Assembly: GCF_008274695.1 (NCBI RefSeq)
Contig: NZ_VTOU01000001.1
Coordinates: forward strand, 1,054,001 to 1,118,000
Direction: 5' to 3'
Length of the DNA: 64,000 nucleotides
Source of the DNA: Sphingomonas montanisoli
Lineage (GTDB): Bacteria > Pseudomonadota > Alphaproteobacteria > Sphingomonadales > Sphingomonadaceae
The notes under the pieces were generated by a model. That model was not told where the DNA came from. It did not search any database and was given only the letters and a program-made list of their open reading frames with translations. Below are positions 1 through 8,141 of the stretch, piece after piece; position 1 is the stretch's first letter, and each line of letters opens with the position of its first letter. Both the position numbers and the translations under genes were made by a program.

Positions 1-661
1 TCTGCTCAGGCGTCGTGACATCGAGACCCGCGCCCGGATCCGGCGGCAACATCGCCTTGAACTGCTCCATCGTCGCGGGAACCACAACGCTGATGCCCAC
101 GCCGTTGCAGCGGATATTGTGCGGAGCTTCCTCCGCCGCGACCTGACGGATCAGCGCCTCTACCGCACCCTTGGAGAAAGGCGAGATGCCATCGAAGTCG
201 ATGACGCGCTTGTTCGCGAAGGTGGTGCACAGAACGAAGCTGCCGCCACCCGCCTTGCGGAAATGCGGCACGACACGCTGGACGACGCGGAAGAAGGCGA
301 GGCCATCGCCCTTGAAGAAGGTTTCGACCTCTTCGGTCGTGAAATCGGCGATGCGATTGAACGGCACCGGCGCGCCCGCGGGGATCAGGACGCTGTGGAG
401 GCGACCAGCCTGTTCCTGTGCGAAAGCGATCGTCGCGTCGATCGAGGCATCGTCCTCCATATCCATCTGCCGCGCCCAGACCTTGAGCCCTTCGGCGCGC
501 AGCTCGGCCTCGAGCGCGTCGGCGGCGTCCTTGTTGCTGCGATAGGTGAAGATGGTCGGCACGTCGGTCTGCGCCATGCGCCGAACGACGCCCTGCCCGA
601 CACGCCCCGTGCCGCCGCAAACGAGCGCGCAGCCTTCGGGGTAGGTCAATGTGATCGCCAT
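1..661 (-). CDS. SDR family oxidoreductase, partial (runs off left edge)
   Basis: N-terminal ~220 residues of a short-chain dehydrogenase/reductase; the 3' end lies outside the window. ATG at 661 follows an AGGAGAG ribosome site at 667-672. A Rossmann glycine motif, GGTGRVGQG, is near residue 16. The sequence around the active site reads GISPFSKGAVEAL, so the usual catalytic YxxxK tyrosine position is Ser160 (SPFSK, Lys164). The lysine is kept but the tyrosine is not, so this may be a divergent or non-canonical SDR. It is transcribed in the same direction as the SDR just upstream (774-1646), with a 112-base gap that holds no other gene I can see. NAD(P)-dependent oxidation or reduction of a carbonyl or alcohol is the family expectation; the substrate is unknown. 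Confidence 0.85.
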   Translation of the reverse strand, partial: MAITLTYPEGCALVCGGTGRVGQGVVRRMAQTDVPTIFTYRSNKDAADALEAELRAEGLKVWARQMDMEDDASIDATIAFAQEQAGRLHSVLIPAGAPVPFNRIADFTTEEVETFFKGDGLAFFRVVQRVVPHFRKAGGGSFVLCTTFANKRVIDFDGISPFSKGAVEALIRQVAAEEAPHNIRCNGVGISVVVPATMEQFKAMLPPDPGAGLDVTTPEQ

Positions 662-773
662 TCGTCTCTCCTGTGTCGGGTCGGCTGTGATCGCCGATCC
701 CCCATGCTCGTTGGACGTTACATCCTGTCGCAGATTTGGAAAGCGCGGCGGCGGATTTCTCCGCTGCTCCGGA

Positions 774-1646
774 TCACTCCGCGTTTGCCAGCATCGGGCG
801 CATCGCCGGATCGATCGATGTCCGGATCGCTCCGATCACGCCCCCATCGACCCGCAGGTCGCAACCGGTGATGAAGCTCGCGCCTTCCCCGCACAGGAAC
901 CAAGCCGCCTCGGCAATGTCGGCAACGGTGCCCCAGCGGCCGGCGGGGGTCATCGCAAGCATGCCGGCCGCGCTCGGATCCTCCACCTCACGGAGCCCCA
1001 TCGGGGTGTGGATCAGCCCTGGCGAGATCGAGACGATTCGCGCGCCCTTCGCCGCCCAGCGGCCGGCCCGACGTTCGGCCATGTCGATCACCCTTCGCTT
1101 CGACACGCCATAGGCCATTGCCGACGCGCCGAAATCGCTCGTCCCCGGTGCAGCGATCTTCGGGCGCAGCCGATCGATCAAAGCCGGGTCGACCGGGTCG
1201 GACAGCAAGGTATCGATCTCGATATTCGGCCCCATCAGATGCCCCGCGACCGACGCGATCAGCACCGTGACCGAACCGGGCGCCAGCGCGGGTTCGATCG
1301 CGCGGAGCAGCTTTTCGGTCGCGACCAGATTGACCCGGATGATGCGATCCCAGTCCGCGAGCTGGGGCGAAAGGCCGGCCGCGTGCAGCAGCGCGCCGAG
1401 GCCGCCTTCGCCGCCGGTCACGCTCACAAGTTCGGTCAGCAGCGCATCTTCGCCCAGATCACCGGGGAGCGCGGCGGCGACGGTATAGCCTTCGCCGCGC
1501 AGTTCCTCAGTGAACATGCGCAGCTTGTCAGCCGCCACGTCGGTCAGCACCAGGTCCATCGTCGCGCCGAAGCGTCGCGCCAGTGCGCGGCCCATGCCGC
1601 CGCTCGCTCCCGTGATAACTGCCTTGCGCCGAACAGAATTCCTCAT
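774..1646 (-). CDS. SDR family oxidoreductase
   Basis: A 290-residue short-chain dehydrogenase. The open frame extends upstream to 1859, but ATG 1646 is preferred: a GGGAGAG site sits just upstream and the cofactor motif TGASGGMGRALARR then falls near residue 9, as usual. The catalytic motif is present as YGVSK (Tyr and Lys in YxxxK), followed by a GLIHTPMGL segment typical of the substrate loop. The C-terminus has the FITGCDLRVDGG signature of classical SDRs. It is divergent from the SDR at 1729, with 82 bases between the two starts, so both probably share a regulated promoter region; the TetR gene at 2616-3248 is a possible regulator. Cytoplasmic NAD(P)-dependent oxidoreductase; substrate unknown. 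Confidence 0.9.
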   Translation of the reverse strand: MRNSVRRKAVITGASGGMGRALARRFGATMDLVLTDVAADKLRMFTEELRGEGYTVAAALPGDLGEDALLTELVSVTGGEGGLGALLHAAGLSPQLADWDRIIRVNLVATEKLLRAIEPALAPGSVTVLIASVAGHLMGPNIEIDTLLSDPVDPALIDRLRPKIAAPGTSDFGASAMAYGVSKRRVIDMAERRAGRWAAKGARIVSISPGLIHTPMGLREVEDPSAAGMLAMTPAGRWGTVADIAEAAWFLCGEGASFITGCDLRVDGGVIGAIRTSIDPAMRPMLANAE

Positions 1647-1728
1647 GTCTCTCTCCCGATTTTTGCCAGCGGTAGCGCGGTTCGGAACGCGATGGTAGCG
1701 GTTGGCCAAAGACAGGAGGGGATGCGAG

Positions 1729-2481
1729 ATGAGCTTCGAAGGCAAGGTCGCGATCGTGACGGGGGTGAAGCCGGGCAATATCGGCCAGGCGATCGCCGAT
1801 GCGCTGGTCGCCAAGGGCGCGAAAATCGCCGTCGGCGCCACAAAGGATGAGAGCGGCAAGGCGGCCGTGGCTGCGATCGAGGCGGCGGGCGGCGAGGCGA
1901 CCTATGGCATCGTCGACATCGCCTCGCTCGAAAGCTGCACCGCGCTGGCGGCGCTCGCGGCCGAACGCTTCGGGCGAATCGACTATCTGGTCAACAATGC
2001 CGCTCTGTTCGGCGGCATGTCGATGCAGTCGCTGCTCGATATCGACTGGGACGAACTCAAGCGGCTGATGGACATCAACCTGCTCGGCAGCCTCGCGATG
2101 ACGCGCGCGGCGGTGCCCTACATGGAAAAGGCAGGCGGCGGCGCGATCGTGAACGTCAGTTCGTCGGCCGCGTGGATGGCGGGCGGGCATTACAGCGCCG
2201 CGAAGCTCGGCCTCAATTCGATCGCTTTGTCGCTGTCGAAACAGCTCGGCCCGCGCAACATCCGCATCAACACGCTCGCCCCCGGCATGACCGACACGCC
2301 CGCCTTCCGCGGCCAGACGCCGCAGGAATATGTCGACATGCTGATCGGCAACCAGGCCGTGAAGCGCATCGGCACACCCGAGGATCAGGCGAAGGCTGTG
2401 TTGTTCCTGCTGTCTGACGACGCATCCTTCATCACCGGATCGGTGATGTCGTGCGATGGCGGGCTGACGGCGCGGGTTTAG
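1729..2481 (+). CDS. SDR family oxidoreductase
   Basis: A 250-residue classical short-chain dehydrogenase. ATG 1729 is preceded by a strong AGGAGGG site (1714-1720), so an in-frame TTG at 1702 is unlikely to be used. N-terminal FEGKVAIVTG leads into the cofactor loop; a central NNAALFGG segment matches the NNAG motif; HYSAAK supplies the catalytic YxxxK; the C-terminus has FITGSVMSCDGG. Serines before the tyrosine (NVSSSAAW) complete the Ser-Tyr-Lys set. Divergent from the SDR at 774-1646 and convergent with the TetR gene at 2616-3248 across a palindrome-rich gap. Probably part of a small alcohol or ketone conversion set; the substrate cannot be read from the sequence. Confidence 0.9.
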   Translation: MSFEGKVAIVTGVKPGNIGQAIADALVAKGAKIAVGATKDESGKAAVAAIEAAGGEATYGIVDIASLESCTALAALAAERFGRIDYLVNNAALFGGMSMQSLLDIDWDELKRLMDINLLGSLAMTRAAVPYMEKAGGGAIVNVSSSAAWMAGGHYSAAKLGLNSIALSLSKQLGPRNIRINTLAPGMTDTPAFRGQTPQEYVDMLIGNQAVKRIGTPEDQAKAVLFLLSDDASFITGSVMSCDGGLTARV

Positions 2482-2487
2482 CCAAAT

Positions 2488-2608
2488 CCTCCCCGGAACG
2501 GGGAGGTGTCGCCGAAGGCGACGGAGGGGGTTGGCCACAAGCGATTCCGCCCAGCCTCTCGCCCCCTCCACCGGCTTCGCCGGTCCCCCTCCCCGTCCCG
2601 GGGAGGAT
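2488..2608. repeat. Composite palindromic intergenic element
   Basis: A run of short hairpins fills the gap between the convergent SDR and TetR genes: CCTCCCCG/CGGGGAGG around a GAA loop (2488-2506), GTCGCC/GGCGAC next to it, then ACCGGC/GCCGGT with a TTC loop and a second CCTCCCCG/CGGGGAGG pair ending near 2607. The two outer hairpins are near copies of each other, so the whole block is also an inverted repeat. It may act as a bidirectional terminator or be a REP-type repeat; a related CCTCCCCC hairpin lies at 33117-33137. Confidence 0.75.
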
Positions 2609-2615
2609 CAAGAAG

Positions 2616-3248
2616 TTACCGCGTCAGGTGGCTCGCCAGCAGCCAGGCGAGGCCGTTGATGTTCGGTTCGGGCGCGGTGCGGGCTTCGGGGTAGAGTTCG
2701 AGGGTGATGACGGTCGCCATCCGCTCCATCGCCACCATCAGCCCGGCCGCGATGTCGTAGCTTTCGGCGACGACCTTCCCGTCAGCCATCGCGTTGGGGA
2801 TCTTGCGGGTGAAGGGTTCGGCGAGGCGCGCCGCCGATTCCAGCCGCATCTGCACGAAGCGGTCGTCGCCTTCGTCGGCCAGACGGTTTCGCGCGCGCAG
2901 CAAAGTGGCGTTGTCGCGCCAATATGCGAAGAATGCCTCGACATAAGCGCGGGCATGGACGAGCCGCTCGGCTTCCGGCCAGTCCGCCGTCAGGAGCGCG
3001 ACGACGGGGTCGAAGCGTTCGTTGAGCGTTTCCATGGCCGCGAAGATCGCTTCGCCGACATCGGTGAAATAGAGATAGAAGGTCGGCGGCGAGATGCCCG
3101 CCTCCCGTGCGATCGCGGCAACCGGGGGCGCGATACCACGTGATTCCTTCAGCAGCGCCTCGGTTGCCTCTATCACGCGCTGCCGCGTTCCGTGGCCTTT
3201 GCGACCCAGCGCCTGGCCCGATTTGTTTACGGCATCGGCCGACTTCAT
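2616..3248 (-). CDS. TetR/AcrR family transcriptional regulator
   Basis: A 210-residue DNA-binding repressor-type protein. The N-terminal helix-turn-helix is clear: TRQRVIEATEALL, then VAAIAREAGISPPTFYLYF at about residues 40-60, followed by a ligand-binding all-helical domain without recognisable ligand motifs. ATG 3248 is chosen because GAGGAA at 3254-3259 is correctly spaced; GTG at 3251 is the alternative. It is divergent from the TauE-like permease at 3381 and convergent with the SDR at 1729-2481. It could regulate itself, the permease pair or the SDR cluster; no operator was clearly recognised. ATTCCTC and GAGGAAT half-sites lie about 60 bases apart in the divergent gap, which is weak evidence. 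Confidence 0.88.
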   Translation of the reverse strand: MKSADAVNKSGQALGRKGHGTRQRVIEATEALLKESRGIAPPVAAIAREAGISPPTFYLYFTDVGEAIFAAMETLNERFDPVVALLTADWPEAERLVHARAYVEAFFAYWRDNATLLRARNRLADEGDDRFVQMRLESAARLAEPFTRKIPNAMADGKVVAESYDIAAGLMVAMERMATVITLELYPEARTAPEPNINGLAWLLASHLTR

Positions 3249-3380
3249 CACATTCCTCGAATCGATTGCTGCCGCCCCTATAGCGCCGGAATCTTGTAAC
3301 GGTCTGCCATTTTCCGGTGAGGAATCATTGCTCGCTCGCCTCTTGGCCCCCGGGACCGAAATGGTTTAGCGGTCTTAGCA

Positions 3381-4298
3381 ATGGACCTTTACCTGCCCAT
3401 TGCCGGCTTGTCGGTGAACATGCTGGTCATCGTCGGCCTCGGCGGGGTCGTCGGGCTGCTGTCGGGCATGTTCGGCGTGGGCGGCGGATTCCTGACGACG
3501 CCATTGCTGATCTTCTACGGCATCCCGCCCGCCGTCGCGGTCGCATCGTCGGCGACGCAGATCACGGGCGCCAGCGTATCGGGCGTGATCGCGCACGGGA
3601 AACGCGACGGGGTCGACTATCACATGGGCTGGGTGCTGGTGGCGGGTGGTGCGATTGGCTCGCTTGCGGGCGGCTGGCTGTTCCGGACTCTGCAGCGACT
3701 CGGGCAGATCGATACCGTCGTTGGCCTGCTCTATGTCGTCCTGCTGGGCAGCATCGGCATCATGATGGCACGCGAATCGATCGGCCTGCTCGTCAGCCAG
3801 TGGCGCGGTGCGGCGCCCCGTCCGGCGGCGCGACGACATCATCCGCTGATCGCCATTCTGCCCTTGCGCTGGCGCTTCTACAAATCGGGCCTCTACATCT
3901 CGCCGCTCGCCCCCGCTTTGCTCGGTTTCGCGACCGGCATGATGACGGTGCTGATGGGGGTGGGCGGCGGCTTCATCCTTGTTCCCGCGATGATCTACCT
4001 GCTCGGCATGTCGACGCGGGTGGTGGTCGGCACCTCGCTGTTCCAGATCCTGTTCGTGACCGCCGCGACCACGATGGTCCACGCGCTGACGACCCACGCC
4101 GTCGATATGGTGCTGGCCGCTCTGCTCCTGATCGGCAGTGTCACCGGTGCCCAGATCGGCGCGCGCTTCGCCCAGCGGATCAAGCCCGAATATCTGCGTC
4201 TCGCGCTCGCCTTCATCGTGCTGGTGGTGGCGATTCGGATGGGGCTCGGGTTGGGCTGGCGGCCGGCCGAAATCTATTCAATCGAGCCGCTGGCATGA
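3381..4298 (+). CDS. TauE/SafE family anion permease
   Basis: A 305-residue polytopic inner-membrane protein of the sulfite exporter TauE/SafE (DUF81) family. Two homologous halves each carry the glycine signature: GLLSGMFGVGGGFLTTPLL near residue 28 and GMMTVLMGVGGGFILVPAM near residue 185. About eight hydrophobic segments flank a basic loop. The family exports sulfite, sulfoacetate or related small organic anions, but the substrate here is unknown. Its stop overlaps the start of the TIGR02186-type gene (ATGA at 4295-4298), a pairing I recognise as recurrent in alphaproteobacteria, so the two probably work together. No strong ribosome site precedes ATG 3381; the start is chosen by its agreement with the usual family N-terminus. 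Confidence 0.9.
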   Translation: MDLYLPIAGLSVNMLVIVGLGGVVGLLSGMFGVGGGFLTTPLLIFYGIPPAVAVASSATQITGASVSGVIAHGKRDGVDYHMGWVLVAGGAIGSLAGGWLFRTLQRLGQIDTVVGLLYVVLLGSIGIMMARESIGLLVSQWRGAAPRPAARRHHPLIAILPLRWRFYKSGLYISPLAPALLGFATGMMTVLMGVGGGFILVPAMIYLLGMSTRVVVGTSLFQILFVTAATTMVHALTTHAVDMVLAALLLIGSVTGAQIGARFAQRIKPEYLRLALAFIVLVVAIRMGLGLGWRPAEIYSIEPLA

Positions 4299-5062
4299 AG
4301 CGCCGCCGGCTTCTCCCTCTGCTGACGATCGCGCCGATGCTGATGGGCGCGGAGCAACCCAAGCTGGTGCCCGATGTGTCGCAGCGGCAGATCGACATCA
4401 TATACAGCTTCACCGGCGCCGAACTGCTGCTGTTCGGCGCGATCCTCTATCCGGGCGGCCGCGCGCCCACGAAGCCGCCCGAGATCGCAGTGGTCATAAA
4501 GGGACCGCCCGAGCCGGTGCTGGTGCGTGAAAAGGCGCGGATCGCGGGCATCTGGATCAACGCCGACAGCAACGCCTATCGATCGGTTCCCTCCTTTTAC
4601 GCTCTGGCATCATCGAAGCCGATCGGCACGATCGTCCAGCCGCGCACTGCCGTCATTTACGAACTCGGCATCGACAATCTCCAGCTCTCGCCGTCGAGCG
4701 GGGGCGATCCGGCCGAGGCACGGCGGTTCGAGGAGGGCGTGGTCGATCTGAAGCGCCGTGGCGGATATTATTCGGAATCGGCGCACGGCGTGGAGATCAG
4801 CGAAGGCGTCCTCTATCGCGCGCGCATCGCCATCCCGGCACGCGTTCCGGTCGGACGATATACCGCCGAAACCTATCTGATTCAGGATGGGCGCGTGGTG
4901 GCGGCGGCGACGCGCGATATCGATATCGCCAAATCGGGTTTCGAGGCATTCGTGTCGCGCTGGTCCGAAAAACACGCGATCATCTACGGCCTGTTCGCGA
5001 TCGCGCTATCGCTCACACTCGGCTGGATCGCCGGGCAGATTTCCGATCGCCTGAAACGCTGA
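4295..5062 (+). CDS. TIGR02186-type transmembrane protein, partner of TauE-like permease
   Basis: A 255-residue protein with an N-terminal signal-like segment (RRRLLPLLTIAPMLMGAEQ), a long periplasmic beta-rich region and one C-terminal membrane helix near residues 228-248 (IIYGLFAIALSLTLGWIAG). The pattern matches the uncharacterised alphaproteobacterial TIGR02186 family, which is usually encoded directly after a TauE/SafE permease. Start ATG 4295 overlaps the permease stop by four bases, implying translational coupling. The motif QIDIIYSFTGAELLLFGAI near residue 33 is typical of the family. The function is unknown; a periplasmic substrate-handling or assembly role for the permease is inference from context only. 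Confidence 0.85.
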   Translation: MKRRRLLPLLTIAPMLMGAEQPKLVPDVSQRQIDIIYSFTGAELLLFGAILYPGGRAPTKPPEIAVVIKGPPEPVLVREKARIAGIWINADSNAYRSVPSFYALASSKPIGTIVQPRTAVIYELGIDNLQLSPSSGGDPAEARRFEEGVVDLKRRGGYYSESAHGVEISEGVLYRARIAIPARVPVGRYTAETYLIQDGRVVAAATRDIDIAKSGFEAFVSRWSEKHAIIYGLFAIALSLTLGWIAGQISDRLKR

Positions 5063-5091
5063 ATTAACGCCTGCGCGCATAAGCGGGCGGG

Positions 5092-6720
5092 ATGAACGAT
5101 TTCGTCGCGCACAGCAGCTTCGCCCCCACCAACGACAGCATCGCCATCGGTTCGATCGAGGCCGTTTCGGGATCAGTCGCGACGGCGCGGATCGATGCGG
5201 CCGCGATCGCGGCGGCGGGGCGGCATCCGGATGCGGTGACGGCCATGGCGGGCGAGGTCGGATCGCTGGTCCGAATCGGTGTCGGATCCCAGATCGTCGT
5301 TGCGGCGATCCAAGGGCTGCGCGCAGCGGACGGCGGCATCGTCGCCGACATCGACTTTCTGGGCGAAGGCAAGGCCGCACCCGATGGCGGCATCGTGGCA
5401 TTCCGCCGTGGTGTCACCCGCTTCCCCCTGCCCGGCCACATCGTCTCACCGGTGTCGACCGTCGATATGGGCGCGATCTTCGGGACGGCGGGGGTACCCG
5501 ACATTCGCGTCGGCACCGTCTATCCGACCGACGCCGTCCCCGCCGCGCTGCAGGTCGATGCACTGCTCGGCAAGCATTTCGCGCTGCTGGGATCTACGGG
5601 CACGGGCAAATCGACCGCGACCGCGCTGATCCTGCACCGCATCTGCCAGATGGCGCCGGCCGGCCATGTCGTGATGATCGATCCGCATGGCGAATATGGC
5701 GCGGCCTTCGGTGACGTCGGCGCGACCTTCGACGTCTCCAACCTCGCCATGCCCTATTGGCTGATGAACTTCGAAGAGCATTGCGAGGTGCTGCTGACCA
5801 CCAGTGGCGCCGAGCGGCAGATGGATGCCGACATCCTGGCCAAATGCCTGCTCGCCGCGCGGCAGAAAAGCCGGATGGCCGAGGGGCTGACCCGCCTGAC
5901 CGTCGACAGCCCCATCCCCTATGTCCTGTCGGAACTGACCGCGATCATCTCCGCCGAAATGGGCAAGCTCGACAAGGCGAACAACAGCGCGCCCTATCTG
6001 CGGCTCAGGACCAAGATCGACGAGATACGCAACGATCCGCGCTACACCTTCATGTTCTCCGGCATGCTTGTCGGCGACGCGATGAAGGCGTTCATCACCC
6101 GCATCTTCCGCCTGCCGGGCGACGGGCGGCCGATCTCGGTGATCGACGTGTCGGGCGTGCCGTCCGAGATTACGTCGGTCGTCGTATCGGTGCTGGCGCG
6201 GATGGTATTCGATTATGCCTTGTGGGCACGCGGCGTGGCCGAGCATCCGGTGCTGCTCGTTTGCGAGGAGGCGCATCGCTACATCCCCGCCGCCGATACC
6301 GGGCGGGGGCAGGCGGTGCGCAAGGTGCTCGAACGGATTGCCAAGGAAGGCCGCAAATATGGCGTGTCGCTGGGCCTGATCACCCAACGGCCGTCCGATC
6401 TGGCCGAGGGCGTGTTGAGCCAGTGTGGCACGATCATCGCGATGCGCCTCAACAACGATCGCGACCAGGCGTTCGTGAAGGCGGCAATGCCGGAAGGGTC
6501 GCGCGGCTTCCTCGAATCGATCCCTGCGCTACGCAATCGAGAGGCCATCGTGTGTGGCGAAGGCGTCGCGATCCCGATCCGCCTGCGCTTCGACGATCTG
6601 GAGGAAGCGCTGCGTCCCGCATCGAACGACCCGGTCTTCTCCGAACTGTGGCGGCGCACGGGCGGTGAGGACGAGGCGGTCGAAGCAGTGGTGAACCGCT
6701 GGCGCAGCCAGAGACGGTAA
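5092..6720 (+). CDS. HerA-like ATP-binding DNA translocase
   Basis: A 542-residue P-loop ATPase of the HerA/DUF87 group (FtsK-HerA superfamily). The N-terminal ~150 residues look like a beta-barrel (HAS-type) domain. Walker A, LLGSTGTGKST, is at about residues 165-175; Walker B, VLLVCEEAHRYIP, at about 387-399; a sensor/arginine region follows with EGRKYGVSLGLITQRPSD. HerA proteins are hexameric DNA pumps that usually act with the NurA nuclease in end resection, or with other effectors in anti-phage systems. No NurA-like or effector gene is adjacent, so it may be a stand-alone housekeeping ATPase. The gene starts 29 bases after TIGR02186 with only a weak ribosome site. Confidence 0.85.
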   Translation: MNDFVAHSSFAPTNDSIAIGSIEAVSGSVATARIDAAAIAAAGRHPDAVTAMAGEVGSLVRIGVGSQIVVAAIQGLRAADGGIVADIDFLGEGKAAPDGGIVAFRRGVTRFPLPGHIVSPVSTVDMGAIFGTAGVPDIRVGTVYPTDAVPAALQVDALLGKHFALLGSTGTGKSTATALILHRICQMAPAGHVVMIDPHGEYGAAFGDVGATFDVSNLAMPYWLMNFEEHCEVLLTTSGAERQMDADILAKCLLAARQKSRMAEGLTRLTVDSPIPYVLSELTAIISAEMGKLDKANNSAPYLRLRTKIDEIRNDPRYTFMFSGMLVGDAMKAFITRIFRLPGDGRPISVIDVSGVPSEITSVVVSVLARMVFDYALWARGVAEHPVLLVCEEAHRYIPAADTGRGQAVRKVLERIAKEGRKYGVSLGLITQRPSDLAEGVLSQCGTIIAMRLNNDRDQAFVKAAMPEGSRGFLESIPALRNREAIVCGEGVAIPIRLRFDDLEEALRPASNDPVFSELWRRTGGEDEAVEAVVNRWRSQRR

Positions 6721-6755
6721 TTCCGCGTCCTCAGAGCGTCGGCGCAGCGACTCGG

Positions 6756-6796
6756 TTGCACGCTCTCTCGAACCATGATTATACTGCGTTATAATC
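6756..6796 (+). promoter_or_regulatory. Sigma-70-type promoter overlapping a 20-bp palindromic operator
   Basis: TTGCAC (6756-6761) and TATACT (6780-6785) form a good -35/-10 pair with an 18-base spacer. The -10 lies inside a palindrome with perfect 7-base arms, GATTATA (6777-6783) and TATAATC (6790-6796), around a 6-base centre. A repressor bound there would block the promoter of the amidohydrolase at 6811. The expected start of transcription, near 6792, lies before the ribosome site GGAGAG at 6799-6804. Confidence 0.65.
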
Positions 6797-6810
6797 TTGG
6801 AGAGCCTGCC

Positions 6811-8070
6811 GTGAGCGACGACCCCTATATCCTGATCACCGCCGACACCCATGCCGGTGCCAACCATGCCACGTATCGCGAATATCTGGATCCCCAGTAT
6901 CGCCAGCGGTTCGACGAGTGGCGCGGCGCGTACAAGAATCCGCAGACCGGGCATTACGGCACCAAGAAGCTCAAGAACTGGGATTTCGAAGTCCGCTCGC
7001 AGGATCAGAACAGCCAGGGCGTCGTCGGCGAGGTCATCTATCCCAACACGGTGCCGCCCTTCTGGAAAAAGCCACTGGTGATGCCGCCGGCCGCCGTGAA
7101 GCCCGAGGATTACGAACTCTATAACGCCGGCATTCGCGCTCATAACCGCTGGCTCGCCGATTTCTGCGCCGAGGATCCGGTACGGCGCGCGGGCATCGGC
7201 GTGTTCCTGCCCAACGACCTCGACGAAGCGGTCAAGGATATCGAGTTCATCGCCAAGGCCGGCCTGCGCGGCGGCGTGCTGCTGCCGCTGATCTCGCCCG
7301 ACGCGACCTGGCTCAAGCGGCTCTACGATCCGGCATGGGAGCGCGTGTTCGCCGCGATCCAGGATCACGATCTGGTGATGAACCAGCATACCGGCGCGGG
7401 CATCCCCGATCACGGCACCTCGCTTGTCGGCCAGGCGGTGTGGATGTCGGAGGTCGGCTATTATGCGCAGGCGGGCTATCGCTACCTGCTGCTGTCGGGC
7501 GTGTTCGAACGCTATCCGAAGCTTAAATATATCCTGACCGAGTCCGGCTGCGCCTGGGCCGGCCCGATGCTCCAGCAGCTCGACGGCATCCACAAGAGCA
7601 TCATGCGCGGGGTTTCCGGCGAGATCGTCTATGATCCGAAGGACTGGGTGCTCAAGAAGCTGCCCAGCGAATATGCCAAGGAGCATTGCTTCTACGGCGC
7701 CAGCTTCCCCAGCAAGGCTGAGCTCGACGGGATCGAAGCGGTCGGCGAAGACAACGTACTGTGGGGCAACGACTACCCCCATTATGAGGGTACCTATCCC
7801 TACACGCTGGAATCGCTGCGCCTCACCTTCGACGACATGAGCGAGACGCGGCGCCGCAAGGTGCTGGGCCTCAATGCGGCCAAGCTCTACAAGTTCGATC
7901 TCGAGGCACTCAAGCCGCTCGCGGCGAAATATGGCCCGACCAAGGAACAGGTCGATCAGCCGCTGCCGCACGATCAGATCCCCGAGGACACCTATTGCTA
8001 CCTCTTCTCCAACATCCGCAACGCGCGGGCCGAGGCGGCGGAAAAGGCCAAGGCCGCCGAAGTCGCCTGA
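6811..8070 (+). CDS. Amidohydrolase family protein (amidohydrolase_2 type)
   Basis: A 419-residue metal-dependent hydrolase or decarboxylase with the TIM-barrel amidohydrolase pattern: TADTHAGANH near residue 9 in place of the classic DxHxH metal site, a central NQHTGAG segment near 190, and GNDYPHYEGTYPYT near 320, the usual GxDxPH site with Asn-Asp. The family includes ACMSD-like decarboxylases and ring hydrolases of aromatic catabolism. GTG 6811 is chosen over the upstream ATG 6775 because 6775 lies inside the promoter/operator, and GGAGAG at 6799-6804 is well placed for 6811. It stands alone between HerA and the EF-hand gene and appears to be individually regulated. The substrate is unknown. 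Confidence 0.88.
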   Translation: MSDDPYILITADTHAGANHATYREYLDPQYRQRFDEWRGAYKNPQTGHYGTKKLKNWDFEVRSQDQNSQGVVGEVIYPNTVPPFWKKPLVMPPAAVKPEDYELYNAGIRAHNRWLADFCAEDPVRRAGIGVFLPNDLDEAVKDIEFIAKAGLRGGVLLPLISPDATWLKRLYDPAWERVFAAIQDHDLVMNQHTGAGIPDHGTSLVGQAVWMSEVGYYAQAGYRYLLLSGVFERYPKLKYILTESGCAWAGPMLQQLDGIHKSIMRGVSGEIVYDPKDWVLKKLPSEYAKEHCFYGASFPSKAELDGIEAVGEDNVLWGNDYPHYEGTYPYTLESLRLTFDDMSETRRRKVLGLNAAKLYKFDLEALKPLAAKYGPTKEQVDQPLPHDQIPEDTYCYLFSNIRNARAEAAEKAKAAEVA

Positions 8071-8096
8071 CGGACAAATCGTTCATGCAGGAAAAA

Positions 8097-8119
8097 GGCG
8101 CCGCTGTATAAGCGGCGCC
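8097..8119. terminator. Strong hairpin with T-tract on the minus side
   Basis: A perfect 9-base stem, GGCGCCGCT/AGCGGCGCC, closes a 5-base loop. On the plus strand it is preceded by AAAAA (8092-8096) and not followed by T's, so read on the minus strand it is a classical intrinsic terminator. It would stop antisense transcription entering the amidohydrolase gene, and could also act weakly at the end of that gene. Confidence 0.6.
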
Positions 8120-8141
8120 AATTCCTGTCGGGAGAATTGTG

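Noticed and set aside
5092-6720. HerA-like gene as part of an anti-phage system
   Set aside because: No SIR2, DUF4297, nuclease or other effector gene is next to it; the neighbours are ordinary metabolic genes.
6775-6811. Upstream ATG 6775 as start of the amidohydrolase
   Set aside because: It lies inside the -10/operator region and before the ribosome site; the transcript would begin after it.
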